A stretch of 33,736 bases of DNA from NCBI GenBank assembly GCA_019113305.1, contig DXHP01000232.1:1-33736 (forward strand), given 5' to 3'. The stretch comes from Candidatus Ignatzschineria merdigallinarum. GTDB lineage: Bacteria > Pseudomonadota > Gammaproteobacteria > Cardiobacteriales > Wohlfahrtiimonadaceae. How positions within the stretch are numbered: the first letter of the stretch is position 1; each line of letters opens with the position of its first letter. The notes beneath the pieces were generated by a model that saw only the letters and a program-made list of their open reading frames with translations, had not been told where the DNA came from and made no database searches. The position numbers and the translations under genes were made by a program. Below, one piece after another: positions 1-9,793 of the stretch.

Positions 1-248
1 AATTGAGGTTTAGTAATATACGGCGAACAACAACACAATTGTCCTTCAGTGAAAATTTCTTGTTTTGATCACAATACTCAAGCCACTTCTCCCATGTTAT
101 TCACCAACTTTTGATTCGTAAAATCAAAAAAGTCGCTATCCATATACAGAATAACGACTTTAAAACACCATGTTATAACATCATGAACTTTATTTCTAAA
201 AGCACAGTATGACTATTTTTGACTATTTCGATTGATGAATCTTCATGT
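1..248. other. Left-edge region without a complete gene
   Basis: No complete gene is visible. The right part holds the mnmA terminator. On the minus strand, positions 100 down to 1 stay open for about 33 codons and read like protein (a WEKWLEYCDQ stretch, later CVVVRRILLNL). A TGA stop lies immediately upstream and no ATG, GTG or TTG is seen near the beginning of the stretch, so it may be a remnant or chance. Its continuation lies outside the window. Confidence 0.4.
129..161 (-). terminator. Rho-independent terminator after mnmA
   Basis: On the minus strand, AAAGTCG at 161-155 pairs with CGACTTT at 135-129. The stem is partly extended inward by TAT/ATA, and the run of six T (complement of A126-131) follows. 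It lies about 90 bases beyond the mnmA stop codon and is in the correct orientation for that gene. Confidence 0.7.
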
Positions 249-1346
249 TTATGCAATTTTTGATTCTATAAAAGCACCACCTAAACAGATATCTCCATCA
301 TAAAAAACAATGGATTGCCCAGGTGTAATAGCTCTCTGCGGATCATCAAAAATTACGCGAATACGATTATTCTCGATCAGTTCTACTTGGCACTTCACGT
401 CTTTTTGACGATATCGTATTTTTGCCGTTAATCGAGGATTCACATCCTGCCAATCAATTGGGTTAATTTCATGTAATTCACGAGCCAGCAAACCGCTACC
501 ATAAAGCTCTTTTTGATCACCTTGAACCACAATCAATTGATTATTTTTAAGATCTTTATCTGCAACAAACCACGGCTCACCATTAGAATCTTTACGTCCA
601 CCAATCCCTAAACCTTGACGTTGCCCAATAGTATAGAAAGCTAGCCCTTTATGCTCGGCAACCACTTCCCCATTCGGCAAAATCATATCACCAGGTTCCG
701 TTGGTAAATATTGCATGATGAAATCCGTAAAATCACGCTCGCCAATAAAACAGATGCCGGTAGAATCCTTCTTATCAAAAGTAATCAGCTTATTATCTAA
801 CGCAATCTGGCGCACTTCAGACTTTTCATAATCACCTATCGGAAACAGTGTATTAATCAACTGTTGCTGGTTTAACAGATAGAGAAAATAGCTCTGATCC
901 TTATTATCATCGATCCCTTTCAAAAGATAGGCTTTCCCATCTTCCCTCGTTACCCGCGTGTAATGTCCAGTCGCCAAATAATCCGCGCCCAACTCTTCGG
1001 CATACTCTAAAAATGCTTTAAACTTAATCTCTTTATTACAAAGCACATCTGGATTAGGTGTTAGCCCATCCTTCAAAGTATCTAGAAAATAATCGAATAC
1101 TCGCTCTTTATAATTCTTCGCAAAATTGACTTTATGCAGAGGAATTCCTAAAGTTTCACAGACAGCTTCTGCATCTTTAAGATCATCCTCAGCTGTACAA
1201 TATCCTTGATCGAATTCTTCTTCCCAATTCTTCATGAAAACACCGTGGACATCGGCGCCTCGCTCTTTTAAAAGAAACGCTGCAACTGATGAGTCAACAC
1301 CGCCACTCATTCCAACAATTACGCGTTTACCTTTAATATCTTCCAT
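249..1346 (-). CDS. mnmA: tRNA-specific 2-thiouridylase MnmA
   Basis: MnmA adenylates and then thiolates U34 of tRNA-Lys, tRNA-Glu and tRNA-Gln in the cytoplasm, taking sulfur from the IscS/Tus relay. The 365-residue product has the family length. It carries the ATP-pyrophosphatase loop SGGVDSS at residues 14-20, the first catalytic cysteine in NPDVLCN (C103) and the second in STGICF (C199), with spacing matching the E. coli enzyme (C102/C199 from memory). The conserved ATGHY and KDQSYFL segments are also present. It is monocistronic here: its own terminator follows, and the upstream prc gene has a terminator before it. In E. coli mnmA sits beside hflD and purB, which are not seen nearby. No truncation or missing key residue. 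Confidence 0.97.
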   Translation of the reverse strand: MEDIKGKRVIVGMSGGVDSSVAAFLLKERGADVHGVFMKNWEEEFDQGYCTAEDDLKDAEAVCETLGIPLHKVNFAKNYKERVFDYFLDTLKDGLTPNPDVLCNKEIKFKAFLEYAEELGADYLATGHYTRVTREDGKAYLLKGIDDNKDQSYFLYLLNQQQLINTLFPIGDYEKSEVRQIALDNKLITFDKKDSTGICFIGERDFTDFIMQYLPTEPGDMILPNGEVVAEHKGLAFYTIGQRQGLGIGGRKDSNGEPWFVADKDLKNNQLIVVQGDQKELYGSGLLARELHEINPIDWQDVNPRLTAKIRYRQKDVKCQVELIENNRIRVIFDDPQRAITPGQSIVFYDGDICLGGAFIESKIA

Positions 1347-1414
1347 CTTCTGTAACGTCCTTACGTTTAGCTATAAAATCTAATATAAGCTCTATTTTAA
1401 TGCTTTTAAAAAAT

Positions 1415-1448
1415 AAAAACCTCAAAACAATGATCATTATTATGAGGC
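1415..1448 (-). terminator. Terminator-like hairpin downstream of prc
   Basis: On the minus strand, GCCTCA (1448-1443) pairs with TGAGGT (1424-1419, one G-U pair), followed by T-rich sequence (T5, A, then more T). The loop contains the small palindrome AATGATCATT. Orientation fits termination of prc, about 75 bases after its stop. A second, perfect hairpin lies between it and prc. Confidence 0.55.
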
Positions 1449-1468
1449 TTTCAATTCAATCAATTTAA

Positions 1469-1504
1469 GAGATTCGATGAGATCTGATTGCTTCATCGAA
1501 TCTC
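1469..1504. repeat. Perfect 12-bp inverted repeat after prc
   Basis: GAGATTCGATGA at 1469-1480 is the exact reverse complement of 1493-1504, with a 12-base loop. It lies 19 bases beyond the prc stop. It has no strong T tract on either side, so it may protect the mRNA 3' end or assist the weaker hairpin at 1415-1448. Confidence 0.6.
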
Positions 1505-1522
1505 ATGTTATTCAATGAATCA

Positions 1523-3670
1523 TCATTTCTTTTTTTCCATCTCAAGATCCACAATATCTCTTAAGATTAATAACCCTTCTTCAAGTAAAAGATCCGTCTC
1601 TGTCTCTTTCAGAAGCTTAGTATAAGAGCCATCTTCGTTACGGAACTCCTCTAACGTTAAAGGCTCATAATCATAAAGTACACGCATCCGATTTTGCAGC
1701 TCTAAATTCTCTGCTTCCTCTTCTTTCAACTTCGCTTTACGTGTCTCAAGATTGAGACTTAATTCATTAATTTTCCAAAGATCTAGCGTCTTATTTGCCT
1801 GACGTTGATGGATTTGATGCTTCTCTTCCGCTTTAAAACGTGCCGCACTTTTAGCTTGCAGCTTATCAAGTACCGACTGTTTAATCACAACCGAAGCATC
1901 ATAATCAGGTGCCGGCGCAATCGTATCCCACGGCATTACATACATCTCTTTGGCTTCACCAATCTCCGTTGGATCATAAGAACTTGGAAGAACAACATCC
2001 GGCACGACACCTTTCTCCTGAGTTGTTTCCCCATTCGCACGGTAGAATTTCGCAATCGTCACTTTTGATTGTCCAGGCTTTGTTGATTTTGCCAAAATAC
2101 GGCTCAAATCAATCATCGTTTGTACCGTTCCCTTACCAAAACTCGTTGAGCCAGCAATCACGGCACGCCCTTGATCTTGCATGCTTCCAGCAAATATCTC
2201 ACTCGCTGAAGCACTTAATCTATCAATTAACACGACCATTGGCCCCGAATAAATAAGATCCTCTCTCGTACTGGCTTGAGCATCTGTATCTCCTTCAAAC
2301 CCCCGAGTTTGCACGATAGTTTTATTCGCACCAATAAAAAGCGCGGACAGATCAATCACTTCTGTCAATGAACCACCACCATTTCCTCGAAGGTCAATCA
2401 CTAATCCATCAATATTATCGTCATTCACGAGCGGTAATAGGAGCTTTTTAACATCTCGTGTTGTACTTTTAAAATCTTCTACGCCTTGCTTACTACCTTC
2501 AAAATCACTGTAGAATGCCGGCAAAGTAATCACACCTAGTTTGTACTCTTCCTGACCATTTTCTGAAGGCATTGTGAAAACTTCTGATTTTGCTTCTTGC
2601 TCTTCAAGCTTCACGGTATCACGAATAATTTTGACGATTTTTTCGGCACCTTTACCCTTATTGCCTATCATCTGTAAGCGAACAACCGTGCCTTTTTCAC
2701 CACGAACCATCTCGACCACTTTATCTAAACGCATTCCGACGATATCAACGAACTCACCATCTTCACCTTGCGCGACACCGATAATCTCATCGCCAATTTG
2801 TACTTGTCCTGTTAAATCAGCAGGTCCACCTGTGACAACTTCAACAATCTTCACAGAATCATCATCTTGTCTTAAAACAGTACCAATACCTTGTAATGAA
2901 AGGCTCATGCTGATATTAAATTGCTCCATCTGCTTTGCAGAATAGTAGCCAGAATGTGGGTCAAAGCTTAACGAAATAACATTCATAACAAGGCTAAATA
3001 ATTCGCCTTCTTCCATGTCGTGGATACGCTTACTACGGGTGTTATAACGTTTTTGTAATTTTTCTTTGGCTTCTTCTAATGATAACTTCTCATCTGTCAC
3101 CATTAGATTAATTAATTCATTTTGTAATCGATCTTTCCATAACGCTCTCAATTCCGCTTTATCTTTTGGATAAGCTTCATTTTTACGCTGAACCACAATA
3201 CTGCGATCTACGTTAAAATCATAATCTTCTGCTAATAGCTCTGATACTAAAGCATACTGTTCATCCATACGCTCTAATAAAAGTGCGTACATCTCATATG
3301 GAACTTCTAATTTTGAACGCTTTACAAAATCATCAAATTTAAAACGATAAGTTTCAAAATGATCAATATCAGATTGAACAAAAAATGTTTTTTGAGGATC
3401 TAAAGCCTTTAAATAGAGTGTATAAATACGCTCAGATAACGCATTATCAATTGGTAAACGGTCATAATGATACTGCGCTAAAATCGCAGAGTGTGCTGAG
3501 TTTATCAACTGCTCATTATAGGTAGGTGCCGAAATAACAATACTTTGCTCTACTTCACTGCCTGGTTTTGCGGCAATTGAAAAAGATCCCCACATTAATG
3601 ATGTGGCAATTAATGCGCTACTGATAATCTTAGCAAATCGACTTTTTACAAATTTTTTCTCATTTAACAT
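1523..3670 (-). CDS. prc: Carboxy-terminal (tail-specific) protease Prc
   Basis: Periplasmic S41-family serine protease that trims C-termini, in E. coli including FtsI and the hydrolase MepS. The 715-residue product starts with a signal peptide (residues 1 to about 34: Lys/Arg-rich start, hydrophobic core, cut near SIAA-KP). An N-terminal helical domain follows, then a PDZ domain at about 245-340 and the protease core at about 375-545. The catalytic serine is S488 in SASASEIF and the general-base lysine is K513 in FGKGTVQ; their 25-residue spacing equals that of the E. coli enzyme (S430/K455 in mature numbering, from memory). The C-terminal DUF3340-like region is present. The start codon has no clear Shine-Dalgarno sequence. 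The gene is apparently transcribed alone. Confidence 0.96.
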   Translation of the reverse strand: MLNEKKFVKSRFAKIISSALIATSLMWGSFSIAAKPGSEVEQSIVISAPTYNEQLINSAHSAILAQYHYDRLPIDNALSERIYTLYLKALDPQKTFFVQSDIDHFETYRFKFDDFVKRSKLEVPYEMYALLLERMDEQYALVSELLAEDYDFNVDRSIVVQRKNEAYPKDKAELRALWKDRLQNELINLMVTDEKLSLEEAKEKLQKRYNTRSKRIHDMEEGELFSLVMNVISLSFDPHSGYYSAKQMEQFNISMSLSLQGIGTVLRQDDDSVKIVEVVTGGPADLTGQVQIGDEIIGVAQGEDGEFVDIVGMRLDKVVEMVRGEKGTVVRLQMIGNKGKGAEKIVKIIRDTVKLEEQEAKSEVFTMPSENGQEEYKLGVITLPAFYSDFEGSKQGVEDFKSTTRDVKKLLLPLVNDDNIDGLVIDLRGNGGGSLTEVIDLSALFIGANKTIVQTRGFEGDTDAQASTREDLIYSGPMVVLIDRLSASASEIFAGSMQDQGRAVIAGSTSFGKGTVQTMIDLSRILAKSTKPGQSKVTIAKFYRANGETTQEKGVVPDVVLPSSYDPTEIGEAKEMYVMPWDTIAPAPDYDASVVIKQSVLDKLQAKSAARFKAEEKHQIHQRQANKTLDLWKINELSLNLETRKAKLKEEEAENLELQNRMRVLYDYEPLTLEEFRNEDGSYTKLLKETETDLLLEEGLLILRDIVDLEMEKKK

Positions 3671-3996
3671 TGCGTTTTCTATATCCGTTCATTATTTGAT
3701 TAGTACGCTATTTCTAAATAACCTAAAACACTTCTAAGTATAGCGGAATAAGCAGTAATTGCTTGCTTTTTTCTACCCTCATTTCAATATTGAATTATGA
3801 AGTAATGTGATCAAATAGTAGGAACTTATTGATACCCCACGTCCATCTACTCTCTAACCACTTCACATTACAATACTTTTTTTGTATCTATAAAAACAGA
3901 AGCTAGAGTTTTCACTCTAGCTATCATATCGGCAATCATTTTTTTTGTTAATAGAAACATTGCCCATTATTCAATCTTTACTTATTTTGAAAAGAC
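3671..3996. other. Intergenic region between prc and serC
   Basis: A 326-base gap with no supportable gene. It should contain the prc promoter (right of 3670, read on the minus strand) and the serC 3' end with its hairpin at 3901-3922. A longer imperfect pairing, GGCAAT at 3931-3936 with ATTGCC at 3959-3964, encloses a T8 run but is not convincing as a terminator. Confidence 0.5.
3901..3922 (-). terminator. Hairpin downstream of serC
   Basis: AGCTAGAG (3901-3908) pairs perfectly with CTCTAGCT (3915-3922). On the minus strand it is followed by TCTGTTTTTA. It is 75 bases beyond the serC stop and correctly oriented; the T tract is interrupted, so efficiency is uncertain. Confidence 0.5.
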
Positions 3997-5097
3997 TTAC
4001 GAGTAATGTCTTGCTTCAAAATCTTTCATAAAGTTTGTTAAAGCAATCACACCTTCGATCGGCATTGCATTGTAAATGCTTGCTCGCATTCCACCGACAC
4101 TGCGATGTCCTTTTAAATTAATAAGATGATGCTCTTCCGCTTCTTTCAAAAAGAGCGCATCTAAAGTAGGATCTGCCAACGTAAACGGAATCGTCATATT
4201 TGAACGAGCATCCACATGAACAGGGTTACGATAGAGACGGCTATTATCAATCGTGTTGTAGAGCATAAAGGCTTTTTTATGATTAAGTTTTTCCATCTCT
4301 TCCAAACCACCTTTCTCTTTTAACTCTTTTAGCACAAGACTCATGAGATAAATTGCGAAAGTTGGCGGCGTATTCAACATTGAATCATTTTCAGCCTGAA
4401 GTGTGTAATTCAACGCATCCGGTACAAACTTTGATGCTTTTCCTAAAAGATCTTCACGAATAATCACAACCGTTAAACCTGCAGGACCAATATTCTTTTG
4501 TGCGCCGGCGTAAATCAATCCATATTGGCTCACATCAATTCTTCTTGAGAGAATATTAGAACTCATATCTGCCACAACTGGAATGGGGCAATTTTTAATG
4601 TCATAGAAAAACTCGACACCATTGATCGTCTCGTTAGAACAAATATGTAAATACGCACTATCTGGATTCACATTAATCGCATTTTTATCAGGGACATTAA
4701 CGTAACCTTCTTCTTTACCGCTATAGACAATATTCGATACCGCATAACGGCTACCTTCAACGGCTGATTTCTTTGACCAAACACCTGTTTCTAAATAGTC
4801 CACAGTTGTTTTGCCATCTCCCATGCGATCTCCTAGAAGATTCATTGGAATAAGACCAAATTGTGCTAATCCACCACCTTGTAAGAATAATACTTTGTAA
4901 TTTACAGGAATATCTAGTAACTCACGCAAATCAGCTTCACACTCTTTTGCAAGCGCAACGAACTCTTTCCCACGATGCGAAACCTCCATCACCGAAGCGC
5001 CCTGCTTTTGCCAATCTAAAAGTTCATCTTGAGCAGCTTTTAATACATTAAAAGGCATTGTCGCAGGTCCTGCGCAGAAGTTATAAGTATCTCTCAC
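3997..5097 (-). CDS. serC: Phosphoserine aminotransferase SerC
   Basis: PLP-dependent enzyme converting 3-phosphohydroxypyruvate and glutamate to phosphoserine in serine synthesis; it also serves pyridoxal phosphate synthesis in many Gammaproteobacteria. The 366-residue product has the family length, opens with YNFCAGPATMP, and has the PLP-binding lysine in GAQKNIGP (K201). HRGKEF (41-46) and the C-terminal GGMRASIYNA segment are also typical. The start is GTG, supported by an AAGGA Shine-Dalgarno eight bases upstream (about 5106-5110) and by the family start. It is divergent from clpP, so the 206-base gap must hold both promoters. serA, serB, pdxA and aroA are not adjacent. Confidence 0.96.
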   Translation of the reverse strand: MRDTYNFCAGPATMPFNVLKAAQDELLDWQKQGASVMEVSHRGKEFVALAKECEADLRELLDIPVNYKVLFLQGGGLAQFGLIPMNLLGDRMGDGKTTVDYLETGVWSKKSAVEGSRYAVSNIVYSGKEEGYVNVPDKNAINVNPDSAYLHICSNETINGVEFFYDIKNCPIPVVADMSSNILSRRIDVSQYGLIYAGAQKNIGPAGLTVVIIREDLLGKASKFVPDALNYTLQAENDSMLNTPPTFAIYLMSLVLKELKEKGGLEEMEKLNHKKAFMLYNTIDNSRLYRNPVHVDARSNMTIPFTLADPTLDALFLKEAEEHHLINLKGHRSVGGMRASIYNAMPIEGVIALTNFMKDFEARHYS

Positions 5098-5303
5098 GGC
5101 TTTAATCCTTTTTCCTTAGAAAAATCATTGAAAATGTCTGTAAATAAGCGTGGTCTATCTTACTACGACAAGACAGATAATTCATGCTTTCCAAAATAAA
5201 AATTATTTCACTGAATTATATTCATAAAGTGTCACTCATTTCTGCTAAACTAGTTCGTTTGAAAGAGATTAATTGGTTTATACACCTTAAAGGGATTAGC
5301 GTT

Positions 5304-5912
5304 ATGTCTTCTATTATAGATACTCAAATGTCACATTTAGTGCCGATGGTTGTGGAACAGACAGGTCGCGGTGAGCGCTCTTATGATATTTATTCTCGCC
5401 TTCTAAAAGAGCGGATTATTTTCATGGTCGGTCAAGTAGAAGATCATATGGCGAATCTTATTGTTGCGCAGATGCTGTTTCTCGAGGCAGAAGATCCTAA
5501 TAAAGATATCCATCTTTACATTAACTCTCCTGGTGGTTCAGTAACTGCCGGCATGTCAATTTACGATACCATGCAATTTGTGAAACCTGATGTTTCTACA
5601 ATGTGTTTAGGTCAAGCTTGTAGCATGGGCGCGTTCCTTTTAGCGGCCGGCGCCGAAGGCAAACGTTTTGCACTCCCTAATGCTCGCGTGATGATTCACC
5701 AGCCATTAGGCGGATATCAAGGTCAAGCATCTGATATTGAAATCCATACGCGTGAAATGCTCAAAATTAAAAAGCAACTGAACACATTATTGGCTCATCA
5801 CAGCAACAAAACAGTCAAGCAGATTGAGAAAGATACCGATCGCGATAACTTCATGAGCGCCGAAGAAGCTGCTAAATATGGCTTAATCGATCAGGTTGTG
5901 ACCAAACGTTAA
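5304..5912 (+). CDS. clpP: ATP-dependent Clp protease proteolytic subunit ClpP
   Basis: Serine peptidase that forms the tetradecameric barrel fed by the ClpX or ClpA unfoldase in the cytoplasm. The reading frame stays open upstream to 5184, but ATG 5304 is preferred: it has AAGGG about ten bases upstream and gives the usual N-terminus and a 202-residue protein. The triad is visible as S107 in GQACSMGA, H132 in VMIHQPLGG and D181 in DTDRDNF, with spacing equal to the E. coli protein. INSPGGSV at 73-80 is the oxyanion-hole region. clpX follows after 216 bases, probably as part of the same transcriptional unit, although a hairpin separates them. Trigger factor gene tig is not upstream, which is unusual. 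Confidence 0.97.
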   Translation: MSSIIDTQMSHLVPMVVEQTGRGERSYDIYSRLLKERIIFMVGQVEDHMANLIVAQMLFLEAEDPNKDIHLYINSPGGSVTAGMSIYDTMQFVKPDVSTMCLGQACSMGAFLLAAGAEGKRFALPNARVMIHQPLGGYQGQASDIEIHTREMLKIKKQLNTLLAHHSNKTVKQIEKDTDRDNFMSAEEAAKYGLIDQVVTKR

Positions 5913-5927
5913 TCTCTTATCCTTAAT

Positions 5928-5958
5928 ATACGAATTTCCAATACCTTGAAATTCGTAT
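5928..5958 (+). repeat. Perfect 11-bp hairpin between clpP and clpX
   Basis: ATACGAATTTC at 5928-5938 is the exact reverse complement of 5948-5958, with a 9-base loop, 15 bases after the clpP stop. No proper T run follows on the plus strand, so it is more likely an mRNA-stabilising or attenuating element that uncouples clpP from clpX levels than a full terminator. Confidence 0.5.
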
Positions 5959-6128
5959 TATTAAGCATTAAATAGTCTTGACCTTAAATAGACTTTTATA
6001 GCAAAACTCATCATCACCAACGATCGCAACAATAATCATGGTCTGTTGAGATGATGCAGTGACCAAATATTGATTGATTGTTACGACAATCAAGATACGA
6101 CCTCTAACTCGCGGAGTAGATTCACAAT

Positions 6129-7397
6129 ATGAGTAATAAAACAGACAAACCAACAAAAAGCGTTGAGTGCTCTTTCTGTGGCAAAGATCAAAGTGAAGCG
6201 GAACGTCTCATCTCTGGAAATGGCGTTTATATCTGTAAAGAATGTATAGAGCTCTGCAACAATCTTGTCATTGAAGATGTCAAAGCAGATATCGAAGCGG
6301 AAGCTGAAAGCCTCCCAACACCAAAAGAGATTTATGCTAATTTAGACCAGTATGTCATTGGGCAATCGCATGCAAAACGCACTTTAAGTGTTGCCGTTTA
6401 TAATCACTATAAACGTCTTAGCAGCGAGCAATTAAGTGATCATAATGATATTGAACTTAGCAAAAGTAATATCTTATTAATCGGCCCTACGGGATCAGGA
6501 AAAACGCTCCTTGCTGAAACGTTGGCTAGAAGCCTGAACGTTCCTTTTGCCATCGCTGATGCCACCACATTGACTGAAGCTGGATATGTCGGTGAAGACG
6601 TTGAAAATATCGTTTTAAGATTATTACAAAACTGCGATTTTGATGTTGAAAGCGCTGAATCGGGAATTATCTACGTTGATGAGATCGATAAAATCTCACG
6701 CCGTAGTGAAAACCCATCAATCACTCGCGATGTTTCTGGCGAAGGCGTACAACAAGCGCTATTAAAAATTATCGAAGGCACAACGGCCTCTGTTTCTCCA
6801 AGCGGCGGACGAAAGCATCCTAATGCTGAACTCATCGAAGTCAATACTCGCAATATTCTCTTCATTTGCGGCGGTGCATTTTCAGGACTTGAAAAAATCG
6901 TTCAGCAGCGCCAATCAAAAGGCGGTATTGGTTTCGGCGCGGAAGTAAAATCGACTGATGAAGAAAAAAATCTCTCAGAACTATTCTCACAAGTAGAAGC
7001 TGAAGACTTAGCGAAATATGGACTCATTCCAGAGTTTATTGGACGTTTACCTGTCATCACAACACTCGAAGAGCTTGATGAAGCAGCTTTAGTGAATATT
7101 TTAACAGAACCCAAGAATGCAATTACTAAACAGTTCTCTTATCTCTTCGAAATGGAAGGTGTTGAACTCGTTTTTGAAGAAACGGCACTCAAAGCGATTG
7201 CACAAGAGGCCTTAAAACGCAAAACAGGCGCTCGTGGTTTGAGAAGTATCATTGAACATCTTCTACTTGATACGATGTTTGAACTTCCTTCATTAGATAA
7301 TGTAGAGAAAGTCATCATTCATGAAAACTGCGTTACCGAAAAAATCGCACCTGAAATCATTTATGCTAAAACCCAAAGTAAGGCGTCTAAAGCATAA
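6129..7397 (+). CDS. clpX: ATP-dependent Clp protease ATPase subunit ClpX
   Basis: AAA+ unfoldase that recognises tagged substrates (for example ssrA-tagged) and threads them into ClpP. The 422-residue product has an N-terminal C4 zinc domain (C14, C17, C36, C39), Walker A GPTGSGKT (119-126), pore loop GYVG (152-155), Walker B and DEID (184-187), the IGF ClpP-docking loop GIGFG (266-270), and the [11 protein letters not shown] sensor-2 region near the C-terminus. Everything expected is present. GCGGAG about 12 bases upstream may serve as ribosome binding site. rnt follows after 78 bases; lon, which usually follows clpX in Gammaproteobacteria, is absent here. Confidence 0.98.
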   Translation: MSNKTDKPTKSVECSFCGKDQSEAERLISGNGVYICKECIELCNNLVIEDVKADIEAEAESLPTPKEIYANLDQYVIGQSHAKRTLSVAVYNHYKRLSSEQLSDHNDIELSKSNILLIGPTGSGKTLLAETLARSLNVPFAIADATTLTEAGYVGEDVENIVLRLLQNCDFDVESAESGIIYVDEIDKISRRSENPSITRDVSGEGVQQALLKIIEGTTASVSPSGGRKHPNAELIEVNTRNILFICGGAFSGLEKIVQQRQSKGGIGFGAEVKSTDEEKNLSELFSQVEAEDLAKYGLIPEFIGRLPVITTLEELDEAALVNILTEPKNAITKQFSYLFEMEGVELVFEETALKAIAQEALKRKTGARGLRSIIEHLLLDTMFELPSLDNVEKVIIHENCVTEKIAPEIIYAKTQSKASKA

Positions 7398-7475
7398 TCT
7401 TTTCTGACTGATTATTTTCAATTACTGTATTTTAAAAACTCATTAATAAAGGCGAGAAGAATCTCTTCATAAGTT

Positions 7476-8147
7476 ATGGCTGATCACTTACAATCCCCTC
7501 CCCCAATCTCGATGCGTTTTCGTGGCTTTCTACCGGTAGTCATTGATGTTGAAACAGGGGGCGTGAATCCTAGAACCGATGCTCTTTTAGAAATCGCAGC
7601 AGTCCTTGTTGATATGGATGAATCTGGAAAACTTTCTACCACCGAATCCGTATCTGCGCATGTTGAACCTGAAAAAGGTCTACTCCTCAACCCTGAATCA
7701 ATGCGCATTAACGGCATTAAGGTAGATAATCCTTTCCGTTTTGCGATTTCTGAAAAAGAAGCGTTAAAAAAGATCTTTGCGGTTGTACGCCAAGCTTTAA
7801 AAGATCAAGGTTGCACTCGAGCGATCTTAGTAGGACACAATGCCCACTTTGATCTCGGTTTTTTAAATGCCGCCATCGAAAGAACCGGCATTAAAAACTC
7901 TCCTTTCCATCCTTTTTCAGTGATTGATACGGTAAGTCTTGCCGGTTTAGCTTATGGACAAACCGTACTTGCTCGATCAATTATGGCTGCCGGCATTGAA
8001 TGGGATCATAGTAAAGCGCATTCTGCACTTTATGATACTGAAAAAACAGCGGAGCTATTTTGTAATATCGTCAATATGTGGCAGGAGAAAATCGGTTTTA
8101 ATATCGAGCTCTTTCAAGCACATGACGATCCTATCGATGAGCGTTAA
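7476..8147 (+). CDS. rnt: Ribonuclease T
   Basis: DEDDh-family 3'-5' exoribonuclease that trims the CCA turnover end of tRNA and matures the 3' ends of 5S/23S rRNA and other small RNAs; it acts as a dimer in the cytoplasm. All catalytic residues are visible in the 223-residue product: D24 and E26 in [10 protein letters not shown]126 in [10 protein letters not shown]182 and D187 in HSALYDTEK. Each is one residue after the E. coli position, supporting the chosen start. [14 protein letters not shown] is the characteristic RNase T opening. No strong Shine-Dalgarno sequence is seen. It sits between clpX and gshA on the same strand, probably in one loose cluster. Confidence 0.96.
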   Translation: MADHLQSPPPISMRFRGFLPVVIDVETGGVNPRTDALLEIAAVLVDMDESGKLSTTESVSAHVEPEKGLLLNPESMRINGIKVDNPFRFAISEKEALKKIFAVVRQALKDQGCTRAILVGHNAHFDLGFLNAAIERTGIKNSPFHPFSVIDTVSLAGLAYGQTVLARSIMAAGIEWDHSKAHSALYDTEKTAELFCNIVNMWQEKIGFNIELFQAHDDPIDER

Positions 8148-8201
8148 ACTCTTTAATACTATACACTTACAGCAAACTATCGTGATATAAGAGAATTTTG
8201 T

Positions 8202-9752
8202 ATGGATACATTAAAAAACCGTCTACAACAGAACCTTGATCTTCTTGGATCACATCAACATCATATTGCTGATGTCAACATTGGTCTTGAAAGAGAAACC
8301 CTTCGCGTCAACCAACAGACCGGAAGAATCAGCAATCAAGATCACCCAAAAGCGATTGGCTCAGCATTAACACATAGCCATATCACGACGGACTTTGCTG
8401 AAGCAATGCTTGAATTTGTTACTAATCCCGTAGATAGCGCTGAAAAAGCACTACAAGAACTTAGTGATATTCAAAAATTCACCTTAAGCCAGCTCGATAA
8501 TGAGATTTTCTGGCCAGGATCAATGCCGCCTTTCATTGCCAGTGAAGATGAGATCGTCATTGCAAAATATGGGGATTCTAATGATGCCAAAATGAAATCT
8601 CTTTATCGCAAAGGATTAAGTTTACGCTACGGAAAGATGATGCAAGTGATCTCCGGCATTCATTATAATTTTTCGTTAAAAGATCACTTATTTAAAGCTT
8701 TTCAGGAAGCAACAGATAATCATGACTCTTTAGCTGCTTTCAAAACTAATCGCTATCTTCATGCTTGTCGCAATGTTTCTCGCTATGGTTTTGTCATTCC
8801 CTATCTCCTGGGCGCTTCTCCTGTCATGGATAAGAGCTTTTTAGCAGGTAAAGACAATCATTTTGAATCTCTTAATGACACGGATAGTTACCTTCCAGAT
8901 GGTGAATCTCTTCGTCTTTCTGATATCGGTTACGGCAATAATAAGTGCCATTTTGATGTCTCTTTCAATAATATTGAAGAGTTCACAAAAAATATTCAGT
9001 TCGCAATTTCAACGCCTTGCAATATTTTCTCACAGATCCCTGTGATCGAAAATGGGGAATACAACCAGATCAACAATCATATTCTGCAAATTGAAAACGA
9101 ATATTACGCGAGCATTCGACCAAAACAGATTATGCGCAAAGGAGAAAACTTCCTCACAGCGCTCAATAAACGCGGCATAGAATATATTGAATTACGCTCT
9201 ATTGATATCAATCCTCTCATTGCTGAAGGAATTGATATTGATTCCATGCGCTTCTTACAGCTCTTTTTAACAGCGGCAATTTTAACGGATGCACCAGAGC
9301 TCTCGCAAAAAGAGTACGAACACAATCAAAAAAATCTAAAGATTGTTGCAAAAACTGGGTTATCATTAGATCAACCATTTACCGTCACAACTCAAGAGAC
9401 AACGCTTAAAGAAGCGCTCTTAGCAGTCACCGATTGGTTAACGCCAATTGCCGATCTTCTAGGAGAAAAGCATCAAGCAGCATTAACAAAGATGATTGAA
9501 AAAATTGAAAATCCTCAAAAGCTACCATCCACACAAGTATTAGCAGAACTTCAAAAAAGTGGACAAGCTTATCAAGCCTTCTTTTTAGAAAAAGCCAATA
9601 CGCTCTACAATGATCAATATTCAACCTTAGATTCTGCACAAACAATGCACTTTAAAACGCTTACTAAGGAGGCATTAGCCCAGCAAAAATCAATAGAAGA
9701 ACAACCTCAAATTCCTTTTTCAGAATATCTAGATAATTACTTCAAATTCTGA
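8202..9752 (+). CDS. gshA: Glutamate--cysteine ligase GshA
   Basis: First and rate-limiting step of glutathione synthesis: ATP-dependent joining of the glutamate gamma-carboxyl group to cysteine. The 516-residue product matches the proteobacterial type-1 enzyme (about 518 in E. coli). GLERETLRV near residue 28 holds a metal-binding glutamate, FAEAMLEFVT near 66 a second, and SGIHYNFS near 150 and YIELRSIDINP near 327 are family signatures. The ATG lies 54 bases after rnt with GAGAA as a weak ribosome binding site. gshB is not in the window. The 41-base gap to the downstream TerC gene suggests co-transcription. Confidence 0.96.
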   Translation: MDTLKNRLQQNLDLLGSHQHHIADVNIGLERETLRVNQQTGRISNQDHPKAIGSALTHSHITTDFAEAMLEFVTNPVDSAEKALQELSDIQKFTLSQLDNEIFWPGSMPPFIASEDEIVIAKYGDSNDAKMKSLYRKGLSLRYGKMMQVISGIHYNFSLKDHLFKAFQEATDNHDSLAAFKTNRYLHACRNVSRYGFVIPYLLGASPVMDKSFLAGKDNHFESLNDTDSYLPDGESLRLSDIGYGNNKCHFDVSFNNIEEFTKNIQFAISTPCNIFSQIPVIENGEYNQINNHILQIENEYYASIRPKQIMRKGENFLTALNKRGIEYIELRSIDINPLIAEGIDIDSMRFLQLFLTAAILTDAPELSQKEYEHNQKNLKIVAKTGLSLDQPFTVTTQETTLKEALLAVTDWLTPIADLLGEKHQAALTKMIEKIENPQKLPSTQVLAELQKSGQAYQAFFLEKANTLYNDQYSTLDSAQTMHFKTLTKEALAQQKSIEEQPQIPFSEYLDNYFKF

Positions 9753-9793
9753 TATTTTAACTCCTTTTTAAATATTCAACGAGGTATTTCCCA

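Noticed and set aside
1-100. Partial minus-strand gene at the left edge
   Set aside because: About 33 codons are open and look protein-like, but a stop codon precedes them and no start is present; described as part of the edge region and not called as a gene.
5968-6156. 62-codon minus-strand frame between clpP and clpX
   Set aside because: Overlaps the clpX start, has no ribosome binding site and no recognisable content.
9753-9793. Manganese (yybP-ykoY) riboswitch before the TerC gene
   Set aside because: Only 41 bases separate gshA from the TerC gene, too short for that structure.
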